Below, piece by piece: positions 1-8,200 of a stretch of 36,084 nt of DNA. The position numbers and the translations under genes were made by a program. A model generated the notes under the pieces. It saw only the letters and a program-made list of their open reading frames with translations. It searched no databases and had not been told where the DNA came from. Position 1 is the first letter of the stretch. Each line of letters opens with the position of its first letter. This DNA is from Lachnospiraceae bacterium (lineage in GTDB: Bacteria > Bacillota > Clostridia > Lachnospirales > Lachnospiraceae), in NCBI GenBank assembly GCA_017453865.1, contig JAFTEC010000132.1, forward strand, positions 1-36,084, read 5' to 3'.

Positions 1-139
1 AAGGGAAATGGATATACGGTACTTTCCTTTCACTTAAGGGACTTGTCCTGTAAAGAAATGCCTTATTGGCGATTTTAATTCGGCTGGAATTGGCTAAAAT
101 CACCCGGCTCTGAATGGCGAAAGTCTCCCGGCTCTAACA
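1..139. mobile_element. End of an IS21-like insertion sequence (partial)
   Basis: Three 21-nt related blocks start at 67, 91 and 115, exactly 24 nt apart. The last two match at 18 of 21 positions and end in CCCGGCTCT; the first is more diverged (about 12 of 21). The block series ends in CTAACA at 134-139, so the element read inward would begin TGTTAGAGCCGGG, in keeping with the TG...CA ends and multiple terminal transposase-binding repeats known for IS21-family elements. The transposase genes would lie to the left of the window; bases 1-66 show no coding frame I can recognise. Immediately to the right the sequence becomes a sensor kinase in mid-protein, so the element appears to have inserted into that gene. 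The family assignment rests on repeat layout only. Confidence 0.6.
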
Positions 140-153
140 CCCTTGCGATCACA

Positions 154-1242
154 ATGTATTTTCAGATACGGATATACAGGAAAAAGCAGCAGGAACTCAA
201 TGTGGCACTGCTTGCAGCGGATGAGGCAAACAGGGCGAAGCGCGATTTTCTCGCAAAGATGAGCCATGATATCAGGACACCCTTAAATACCATTCTGGCA
301 ACGAACGAGCTTATTGTAGCGAATACCTCATCCGCGAAGATCAGGGAATGGGTAAATGACAGTAATGTATCAAGCCGGATACTTATGTCCCTTATTGACG
401 ATATGCTTGACCTTACAAAGATCGAGGCGGGAAGGATGGAATTTCTGGAGGAGCCCTGGGATACGGGAAAGCTCTTTGATGAGATGGCCAAAATGGTCAG
501 GACACAGGCGGAGCGGTCAGGGCTTGAATTCATTTATGATCTGAAGGATGAGGTGCCGGGAACCCTCATAGGGGATCAGGATGTGATAAGGAAGATAACG
601 ACTAACCTTCTCAGCAACTCGCTGAAATACACGAGATCCGGAAGGATCCTATTTACGGTTGGATTGGAAGGGCGGGATCTTCTGATCACGGTATGTGATA
701 CCGGTATCGGTATAGCGCCCGAGTATCTTGATGATATCTTTAAGCCCTTTGAGCGCGGCGCACAGAAGATATACAGGGAGACCAGCGGGAGCGGACTGGG
801 GCTCGCCATTGTAAAGGAGCTCGTGGATGCCCTGCAGGGAAGTGTAGAATGTGAGAGTGTCGTAGATGAAGGCACAACCTTCAGGGTGAGGCTGCCTCAG
901 AGGGAAATACCGGATAAGGACGCTCTGAGACCGGAACCGGGTGAAAGTACCGGGCGGCTTGAAGATGATGAACAGTTTATCGCGCCGGACGCCAGGATCC
1001 TGGTGGTGGATGACAACCCGTTAAACAGGAAGGTGATCGCATCATTTCTGGAGCCCACACTTATCGGGATAGATGATGTGGAAAGCGGTTATGAAGCGCT
1101 GGAGATGCTTGACATCAAGGAGTATGATATTGTACTCATGGATCTTCGTATGCCAAAGATGGACGGAGTGGAGACCCTTTCCAGGATAAGGGAGGAATAC
1201 CCCGAATTTTCAGCTCCTGTGGTGGTGATACGGCAGATATAA
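154..1242 (+). pseudogene. Hybrid sensor histidine kinase, middle part (sensor lost, receiver frameshifted)
   Basis: This encodes the HisKA, HATPase and first half of the receiver domain of a membrane hybrid histidine kinase. His39 in SHDIRTP is the phosphoacceptor, DTGIGI and GSGLGLAI are ATP-lid motifs, and the receiver shows VVDDN and phospho-acceptor Asp330 (LMDLRMP). The frame is open back to the insertion-sequence boundary, and the residues before the ATG (LAIT) continue into MYFQIRIYRKKQQ, which reads as the inner end of a transmembrane helix. The extracellular sensor has therefore been cut off. At about 1228-1231 the frame ends early: reading ATA ACG instead of ATA CGG would continue VVVITADIM into the next frame, so one base is missing. 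Family kinases have a complete receiver followed by Hpt. With two lesions it is probably dead, though the frameshift alone could be a sequencing error. Confidence 0.85.
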
Positions 1243-1751
1243 TGACCGGAGTAAGGGAGCGGCTCCTTGAAAGCGGCTTCACTGATTTTCTGGCGAAGCC
1301 TGTGAGCTCCGCATCCCTCATTGGGATCGTCAGAAAATATATACCGGGGAAGATCATAAAACTGGGTACGAAGCAGGAAAGCACGATGACCCTGTCGAGA
1401 GTGGAGTGTTATCAGGAACGGCTGCTGCCCTACGGGATAGATCTTAAAATGGCACTTGAGACGAACGCCGGAAATACGGATGAATTCCTGATGCGTGCAA
1501 CCCTTTTCGAGCAGTATGCCGATGAAACGATAAGTGCTCTTCAGAACCCCGTATCGGAGGAGGATTTTTATCTCCAGCTCCATTCCGTCAAGTCCATAGC
1601 AAGAGGGGTCGGAGCCTGTCTTCTGGCCCGGCTTGCGGAAATGGCAGAGCTTCGACGGGATCCCGGCTACTCCAGTGAGATACGGAGCATTATTACAGAG
1701 GAGTACGGCAGAGTCCGTGCAGGTCTCGTTACTCTAAAGGAAGAGGCATAG
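1242..1751 (+). pseudogene. Hybrid sensor kinase, C-terminal part: receiver end plus Hpt domain
   Basis: This is the continuation of the preceding kinase in the +1-shifted frame. The first 35 residues (MTGVRERL...FLAKPVSS) are the last third of a receiver domain, including the conserved Lys-Pro. After a linker comes a histidine phosphotransfer domain with His114 in LHSVKSIARGVGA, which matches the HxxK...G core of Hpt domains. The apparent ATG at 1242 lies inside the receiver fold and has no ribosome site, so it is unlikely to be a true start. Restoring one base near 1230 would fuse both parts into a protein of about 530 residues. The response regulator starts 5 nt after the stop, which suggests the phosphate once passed His-Asp-His-Asp to that regulator. 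Confidence 0.85.
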
Positions 1752-1756
1752 AAGCC

Positions 1757-2368
1757 ATGAACAGAAAAAGGATAGTTATAATAGATGATGACGCGGAAAC
1801 CCTGGAGCTTATGGTCAGACAGCTTGAGGTTCTGTACGATCTGGAGGGGTTTTCCTCCGGAGAGGATGCCCTTGAAGCCCTGATGAGAGCAAAGGATGGA
1901 AGGCTGCCGTCTCTTATCCTTCTCGATATTTCGATGCCCGGAATGGATGGATACGAGGTTTTGAGAAGACTTAAGGAAAGCGAAAGATATAAGATGATAC
2001 CGGTGGTATTCCTGACCGGAATGACCGATGAGGTATCGGAATGCCGCGGGCTGGAAATGGATGTGGTTGATTACCTGAAGAAACCGGTTTCGGGTAAGGT
2101 GCTCTTCGCAAGGATACAGCACTATCTCGACCTTTATTCCAATGCGGCGGGTGCGGGCTCACTTAATGAATATATGCTTGAAGCCCTGTCATCCCCACTC
2201 ACCGGTAGGGAGCTTGATGTTGCGAAGCTTATGGCGGAATTCAGGTCGGACAGTGAGATAAGCGAGATCCTTTTTATCTCCAAGCCTTATACGAAAAAGC
2301 TGGTTGCATCGGTGAAGGAGAAGCTGATGCTTGAAAAACGCGGGGATATCCGGAGGTACCTCACTTAA
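1757..2368 (+). CDS. Response regulator, receiver plus LuxR-type helix-turn-helix
   Basis: This 203-residue protein has an N-terminal receiver domain (about 1-120) with the acidic pair IDDD, phospho-acceptor Asp57 in LLDISMPGMDG, the conserved Thr in FLTGM and Lys in LKKPVSG. The C-terminal part, LTGRELDVAKLMAEF...SEISEILFIS, matches the LuxR/NarL helix-turn-helix pattern. It should be a cytoplasmic transcription regulator activated by phosphorylation. It lies 5 nt after the Hpt fragment of the broken hybrid kinase, the obvious former partner, so it may now be an orphan. It is followed by a palindrome and terminator before the secretion operon, which makes that operon a candidate target; this is inference from position only. 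Confidence 0.88.
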   Translation: MNRKRIVIIDDDAETLELMVRQLEVLYDLEGFSSGEDALEALMRAKDGRLPSLILLDISMPGMDGYEVLRRLKESERYKMIPVVFLTGMTDEVSECRGLEMDVVDYLKKPVSGKVLFARIQHYLDLYSNAAGAGSLNEYMLEALSSPLTGRELDVAKLMAEFRSDSEISEILFISKPYTKKLVASVKEKLMLEKRGDIRRYLT

Positions 2369-2392
2369 CGGATCAGCTTCCAAAAGTATACT
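2365..2392 (+). promoter_or_regulatory. Possible sigma-A promoter upstream of the secretion operon
   Basis: TTAACG (2365-2370, 4 of 6 to consensus) and TATACT (2387-2392, 5 of 6) are separated by 16 nt. Transcription would begin near 2399 and run into the hairpin terminator at 2416 before reaching the lipoprotein gene. The -10 lies inside a perfect palindrome. A second -10-like TATAAT sits at 2425-2430 within the terminator stem but lacks a credible -35. Confidence 0.4.
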
Positions 2393-2395
2393 TTT
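2382..2395. promoter_or_regulatory. Perfect 14-bp palindrome, possible operator
   Basis: AAAAGTATACTTTT reads the same on both strands and covers the putative -10 element. It could bind a dimeric regulator such as the adjacent LuxR-type protein, but no known operator consensus was recognised and an AT-rich palindrome can arise by chance. Confidence 0.4.
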
Positions 2396-2415
2396 AGTAT
2401 GTATTTTTATTTAAT

Positions 2416-2448
2416 TGCTGCTTTTATAATCATAAAGGCAGCATTTTT
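2416..2448 (+). terminator. Strong intrinsic terminator directly before the secretion operon
   Basis: The arms TGCTGCTTTTAT (2416-2427) and ATAAAGGCAGCA (2432-2443) pair over 12 bp with one G-U wobble around a 4-nt loop, followed by TTTTT at 2444-2448. Only four bases separate the T-tract from the GGAGGT ribosome site of the lipoprotein gene. The site either closes the upstream regulator transcript with the next operon starting inside it, or acts as a conditional terminator. Confidence 0.85.
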
Positions 2449-2468
2449 AATTGGAGGTAAGAATTGCT

Positions 2469-3776
2469 ATGAAAAGAACCGGATTACCAGCATTACTATT
2501 ATCTATCCTGCTTATCATCCCGGTCCTGACAGGCTGCGGTAAGTCTTCCGCGGCGGCGGATGCCGGTGACCCCAATGAGGGCAGGGGAGATCTTATAACC
2601 GAGGAGCCTCAGTCTGAGGAGACTAAGGAAAAAGAACCGGAGGAGGGGTCTGAAGAACAGCCGGAAGAGGAGAAGCCTGCTGACGGAGCAGGCGCGGAAA
2701 ACACTCTGGTCATAAAAGGAGCGACCTATACCGGTCTCAGTAATCTCAGGAATGACAATAATGAAGACGGCACTTACTTCTATGAGGATATGACGGAGGA
2801 CAGCATGACCCTTATCACAAATATGTGCGCACCCGCTTCCTCCGGGGAGGACAGGGATCCGGCCGCTTATGCCGAAAGCTTTGTAAGCGCCGAGGTTGAT
2901 AGTGACGCGCTTGTTACGGAGACAAAGGAAGATACAAAGCTTTCAGCGGCATTTTCCTATCCGGTTTACAGGGTTTCCTGGACAAGCGGATCCAATGAGG
3001 ACACGAAACAGGCAGAGGGAGTTGTTGTCCTTACGGACAGCTTTACATTCTATTACGGCTTCAGATGCCCTATTGATGAATATGACAGCAATGCAGCATT
3101 TTATGAAGGCGAGCTTGACGGCCTTGAGCTTATGGATTTTGGGGAAGCTGCTTCCGATACCGCTTCGGACACGGGAGAGGGCGGCGGAGCCTATGAAGCC
3201 CTGTATCTCGGCAAGGTGAATGAGTTAAGCTCGGAAGGACTTGCGGACCGCTTCGGTCTTTATCATATAGATAATGATGATATCCCGGAGCTCATCGCCG
3301 CCGATTCGAACGGTTCCTTTGACCACGACAATGCCTTTATCTTTTCGGTATTTGACGGGAAGGTCGTTCAGCTTGCAGGCGGGATAAGCGGAGTAGACGG
3401 GACATCAATAAGCTTCAGCGAGAAAAAGAATCTTATACGTGAGACCTCCGGAATGGCCGGGGCTACGGAGATTTTCTCCGAGATAAAGGACGGTGCTCTC
3501 TCAGAGGTCTTCAAGGCTGAGATGATAAATACCCTTCAAACGGATGAGGATGATAATGAAATATTCAGCTATTCCGTAAACGGTAAGGAAACGGACGAAG
3601 CGGCATATTATAAGGAGCTGGCGGGGTTTGTGGCAGATTACGATCCTATGATGCGTGTTGATTTTGACGGGCTGAAGGTGATCACCTACAAATCCGGAGA
3701 CGGAAGCGGATACTTCGAGGAGACAGAAACTGAGGCTTACCAGAGTCTCGAGGAAATAACCGGACTTTTGCAATAA
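2469..3776 (+). CDS. Lipoprotein at the head of the type VII-like operon
   Basis: The start is ATG 2469, 10 nt after GGAGGT (2453-2458); an upstream in-frame TTG overlaps the ribosome site and is not used. The 435-residue product begins MKRTGLPALLLSILLIIPVLT followed by GC, a lipoprotein signal with lipobox LTGC, so it should be anchored outside the membrane. Residues about 30-80 are a Glu/Pro/Gly-rich spacer. The centre contains YHIDNDDIPELIAAD and DHDNAFIFSVFDGK, a pattern seen in exported Clostridia proteins with an acidic, calcium-site-like loop followed by a beta segment. No enzyme motif is visible. It is 17 nt before the next gene and probably co-transcribed with EssC, so an envelope role in secretion is possible, but the function is unknown. 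Confidence 0.75.
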   Translation: MKRTGLPALLLSILLIIPVLTGCGKSSAAADAGDPNEGRGDLITEEPQSEETKEKEPEEGSEEQPEEEKPADGAGAENTLVIKGATYTGLSNLRNDNNEDGTYFYEDMTEDSMTLITNMCAPASSGEDRDPAAYAESFVSAEVDSDALVTETKEDTKLSAAFSYPVYRVSWTSGSNEDTKQAEGVVVLTDSFTFYYGFRCPIDEYDSNAAFYEGELDGLELMDFGEAASDTASDTGEGGGAYEALYLGKVNELSSEGLADRFGLYHIDNDDIPELIAADSNGSFDHDNAFIFSVFDGKVVQLAGGISGVDGTSISFSEKKNLIRETSGMAGATEIFSEIKDGALSEVFKAEMINTLQTDEDDNEIFSYSVNGKETDEAAYYKELAGFVADYDPMMRVDFDGLKVITYKSGDGSGYFEETETEAYQSLEEITGLLQ

Positions 3777-3793
3777 GAAGGGAGAGGAAGTAA

Positions 3794-5230
3794 ATGAGTG
3801 ATGAGAATCTGAACAACAACGAGGAAACTGCGGCGCTTTTTGTCTCAACCCAGAAGAAAAAGCAGGCAGAGGAGGAGGCCAGAAGAAAGGCCGAGGAGGA
3901 GCGGGCAAAACGGGAGGCCGCCGAAGCGGAAGTCCGCAGAATGGAAGAAGAGGTAGAGGAGAGAAAGAGGAAGGCAGAGGAAGAAAGAAAAGCCCTTGAA
4001 GAGGGGGAAAAGGTAGTAAAAGCAAAGGGAGCGGTAAAGGAGCCTGCACAGCAGGATAAGCAAAAAAAGAGTCCGGCGCTTTTTATCGGTATAGCTGCCG
4101 CGGCAGTTGTACTTATCGCAGTTATAGCGGTCTTTGTAGGAAAGGGGGGCGGCGGCAGCAAGAACTACTCGGATCTTGAGTTTAATATGGAATACACGCC
4201 CGAGGCGAAGGGCTTTGATATTCCCATAAGCTACCCTGACAGCCTTTATACAGATGTATTCGAGACCTCGTCGGACGGGGATCTGCAGGTATCGTTCCAG
4301 CCGAAGAAAGGTGGCGATATTTACGCCTCCTTAGACATTAAAACGGCCCTTACCGAAAAAGGCGATATCGTGAACAGAGAAAATGTGACATTCAAGACGG
4401 TTGAGGAGTGGAATGAGCTGATAAAAAATACCGTTATGGAGAGTATTTCAGATACCTTCCCGGGAATTGAGATATCAGAGGAGGCTCAGACTGAGTATAA
4501 CGAAGCTGATCCCGGTATCTATTTATATTCCTGTTCCTTCAAGGATAATGAAGGTGCCTGCGGAAAAGTCTATGGCTGGGTAGAGAGTAACAGTGATGAG
4601 GAATACAAGATCGTCATCAGCTGCTTCTTTAAGGAAAAAGAGGACCTGGAAGCGGTTGCCACAGTCGCGGATCTCTTCATGGAGAATAATTCATATGATG
4701 GTCTTCTGATGCCGGGAGCGAATCCGCCGGAAAACACGAAGGCTGACGGATTGATCGGAAACGGAGGTTTACACCTGGGTCTTCCCGTACCGGACGGGCA
4801 GTTCATCCAGTATACGGGAGTAACAAATTATGACTTATGGACAGATACAAACGGAGCCATGATCATTCTCGACGCGATCCCCACAAATGTTGATTTTGAC
4901 GATGAATCAAAGACATGGGATGTTGAAACGATGAATGCAGAAATGAAGAAAAACGGGGATCTGGGAATCACAGGATATCTGTCGGACATTGATAAGAGAA
5001 CACTCATTAATGAAGAATGGGTGAATGACGGAATATTCGGATATATTGCGGAGTACGAAGAGGAGAGAGAGGGTGTTCCGTATTGGGAAAAATTCCAAAT
5101 ATCATATTGGACCGATATCACGACAGGGGAACACTATTTTGTCATTATAAATACAATAGCGCCCAAGGTGAACCGGGATGATTATCAGACCATTTTTGAC
5201 TACATGCTCAATAATATGGAAGACGTTTGA
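3794..5230 (+). CDS. Coiled-coil, single-pass membrane protein next to EssC
   Basis: This 478-residue protein has three parts. Residues about 20-80 form a highly charged Glu/Arg/Lys/Ala coiled coil, preceded by a short segment NNNEETAALFVS. Residues about 93-116 (ALFIGIAAAAVVLIAVIAVF) are a single transmembrane helix followed by a Gly-rich hinge. The rest is a soluble domain, probably extracellular, with no motif I recognise. It has no cleavable signal, so the coiled coil is expected to face the cytoplasm. A ribosome site (GGGAGAGGAAG) precedes the ATG. It sits 36 nt before essC. The topology (cytoplasmic domain, one helix, external domain) resembles that of EssB/YukC of known type VII systems, but the cytoplasmic part is coiled coil rather than a pseudokinase fold, so homology is not claimed. 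Confidence 0.75.
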   Translation: MSDENLNNNEETAALFVSTQKKKQAEEEARRKAEEERAKREAAEAEVRRMEEEVEERKRKAEEERKALEEGEKVVKAKGAVKEPAQQDKQKKSPALFIGIAAAAVVLIAVIAVFVGKGGGGSKNYSDLEFNMEYTPEAKGFDIPISYPDSLYTDVFETSSDGDLQVSFQPKKGGDIYASLDIKTALTEKGDIVNRENVTFKTVEEWNELIKNTVMESISDTFPGIEISEEAQTEYNEADPGIYLYSCSFKDNEGACGKVYGWVESNSDEEYKIVISCFFKEKEDLEAVATVADLFMENNSYDGLLMPGANPPENTKADGLIGNGGLHLGLPVPDGQFIQYTGVTNYDLWTDTNGAMIILDAIPTNVDFDDESKTWDVETMNAEMKKNGDLGITGYLSDIDKRTLINEEWVNDGIFGYIAEYEEEREGVPYWEKFQISYWTDITTGEHYFVIINTIAPKVNRDDYQTIFDYMLNNMEDV

Positions 5231-5266
5231 TGATTTCAGTATCAGTCTGATCGGAGGAGGACAAAG

Positions 5267-8200
5267 ATGAGTTTTTTATTAACAGCCGTATTTGAGAACG
5301 GTTTTTGCGAATTATATCTTCCCAGCGTGGACAATAAAAAGGTACCGCTGGAAATAAAGCCATATATCAGCGGAAGGGATGAGGACATCATTCTTCCCGT
5401 TGAGGTATGGGACGGAGTCTGGACGTTATCAGGACAGGGGAAGTTTGTTATCACCAGGGACGAGAAGCCTGTGGATTCCATAACCTTCAGTGAGGGAGTT
5501 TTTGTTAACTGTGAGTTCCCGGACGGGCAGGTATTTTCCATTACCATAAAGGAGATCGGTGAGGGAGATACTAATTTCAGGAAGTATCTTCTGAGCAATG
5601 ATTCCACCAAAACCATCACTATCGGAAAGGACGCTTCTAATACGATCTGCTATTCCAATAAATTCGTGTCGCCGAAGCATGCCGAGATAAGCATTACGGG
5701 GGATGTAGCCAAAATAAAGGATCTCGGCAGCATGAACGGAACCTTTGTAAACGGAAGGATGATACAGGGAGAGCAGGTCCTGGTATTTGGAGATACCATA
5801 TATGTCATAGGTTTGAAGATCGTATATCTGGGGAATTCCCTCGCAATCAACAATCCCGATGACAGCTGCAAGGTAAGCGGACTTAAGGAGATAGTTATCT
5901 CTTCATCGGGGAGCGGAGATGATGAAGACACAGAAGCTGAGGAAGAAAAATACTTCCTCCGTACCCCCAGAAAGCTTGAGCTGCTTGACACGGAAACTTT
6001 TACTCTGGAAAAGTGCCCGCCAAAGCAGAAGTATGAGAAGCAGCCCCTGAAGTTTACGGTAGGACCGGCATTTACCATGATCATACCTATGGCTCTCGGC
6101 GCCGCAATGTCAGGAGGAAGCGGCTTCGGAGGCTTATTTATGGGGGTCGGAGCCGCCGGTATCGGTGCTTTCTGGGCGGTGGCCAGCAATAAATACGAAG
6201 AATCCAAGTATCAGAAGACTGAAAAGGACCGCGTAGAAAATTATGAAGCCTACGCGGTAAAGATGATGGAGAATATCAAGGACAGGATGCAGTACAATGC
6301 CGGAGTCCTTGAGAGGATGTACCCGAGCGTGGAAGAGGCAGCACGTCTCGGCATAAGTGTGGATCCCGGCCTTTGGAGTAAGAGTGCTTCCCACGACGAT
6401 TTCCTGGATGTCCGTCTCGGTAAGGGTGACATACCTTCCTTTAATCCCATAGAGATCCCGAAAGAGCAGATAATGCAGGAGCATGATCCCCTAAACAACA
6501 AGACTGCGGAGATCAAGCTTGCCATGTCTACTTTGAAGGATGTTCCGGTGTCCATCTCACTTTACGATAACCGTTTCGTAGGTATCCTGTCTTCTGACAG
6601 AGAGAAGGCTCTGAATCTGGCAAGAGTCATAAGTGTACAGATAGCCAGTGCACATCCTTACACCGATGTCAGGATGTGTATAGTATTTCCGTCCAAGGAA
6701 AGGGATGACTGGAGCTATTTCAGGTATCTTCCCCATGTATGGGCTCCTGACGGAAAGCTTCGTCTGATGTGCTGTGACACGAACAGCGTCGGTGATGTGA
6801 TGTACTTTATGTCAGGCGTCATCAGAGATCGTATGGATAAAAACATAAGGGCCGGTGAGGAAGCGGATAAGGAGAAGAAGATCCTGCCGCATTACGTATT
6901 CCTTATCGCAGATTATTCTCTTATAGAAGAGGAAGCGATTTCAAAGTACATACTGAATCCCACGGAGGATATGGGTATTTCGGTTGTGATGCTGGCAGAT
7001 TCCGCGGATAAGCTCCCGAGCAGCTGCAATGCCATAATTACGGATGATGGGGAGGTACATAATTTCCTGTCAACTGTCAATGCCTTCCCCGAGAGGGATA
7101 ATGTTACCTTTGATCATATTCCACAGAAGATGGCGGAGAATTTCGCAAGGTCGGTTTCGGGAGTGCATCTAAGGGAGACGGGGGTATCCGCAGGCATACC
7201 GGATATGCTCACCTTCCTTGATATGTACAAGACCTCAAGGGTCGAGGATCTGAATATTTACCACAGGTGGCTTGAAAACCGCACCTATGAGAGTATGAGA
7301 GCAATGGTCGGATACAAATCCGGAAATCAGCCTCTTTACCTCGACATTCACGAAAAATACCACGGACCACACGGTCTTGTTGCAGGTACTACAGGATCCG
7401 GTAAATCGGAAACACTGCAGTCTTATATCCTGTCACTTGCAATAAATTACCATCCCGATGAAGTCGCGTTTATCCTCATCGACTATAAGGGCGGCGGAAT
7501 GGCCCAGAGCTTTGAGGGTCTTCCCCATGTATCCGGTGTCATCACGAATCTTGGAGGGAATGCCACAAACAGGGCACTTCTTTCGATAAATGCGGAAATC
7601 AAGCACAGGCAGAAGCTCTTTAATGACTATAAGGTCAAGCATATCGATGCCTATATCGAGCTGTACCGCTCAGGTATTGCGACAGAAGCCATGCCCCATC
7701 TCCTTATAATCGCAGATGAGTTTGCGGAGCTGAAGAAGGAGCAGCCGGAGTTTGTAAGATCTCTGGTATCGGCAGCCCGCGTGGGACGTTCTCTCGGTGT
7801 GAACCTTATACTTGCGACTCAGAAGCCCTCCGGAGTTGTGGATGACGAGATCTGGTCAAATACAAGGTTCCGTCTGTGTCTGCGAGTTGCGGACAAATCC
7901 GATTCCAATGAGATGATAAAGAGACCGGATGCTGCATACATAACCGGTACGGGCCGGGGTTATTTCCAGGTCGGAAGCGATGAAATATTCGAAGAGTTCC
8001 AGTCCGGATGGTCGGGTGCGGCTTATGAACCGGAGATCCCCTTCTCGGATGAGAAGAACGCAAAGGTGGAGCTTATCAATCTGATCGGAAAGAATGCGGT
8101 TCCCGGGAAAAAGGACAAGAACAAGAAGTCGGACAATATCCAGAAGGTGACACAGCTGGATGCCATCGTAAAGTCAGCTGCAAAGATCGCAGAGGAACAT

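Noticed and set aside
1225-1245. Programmed frameshift in the hybrid kinase receiver
   Set aside because: No slippery run or stimulatory structure is visible at ATACGGCAG; the gene is already broken by an insertion element.
2425-2430. TATAAT inside the terminator stem as the operon promoter
   Set aside because: No acceptable -35 at 15-19 bp upstream (TATTTT-like); kept only as a possibility in the promoter entry.
3501-4161. Long minus-strand open frames opposite the coiled-coil gene
   Set aside because: They are Ser/Phe/Leu/Pro-rich translations of the antisense of Glu/Lys/Arg/Ala repeats, a common codon artefact.
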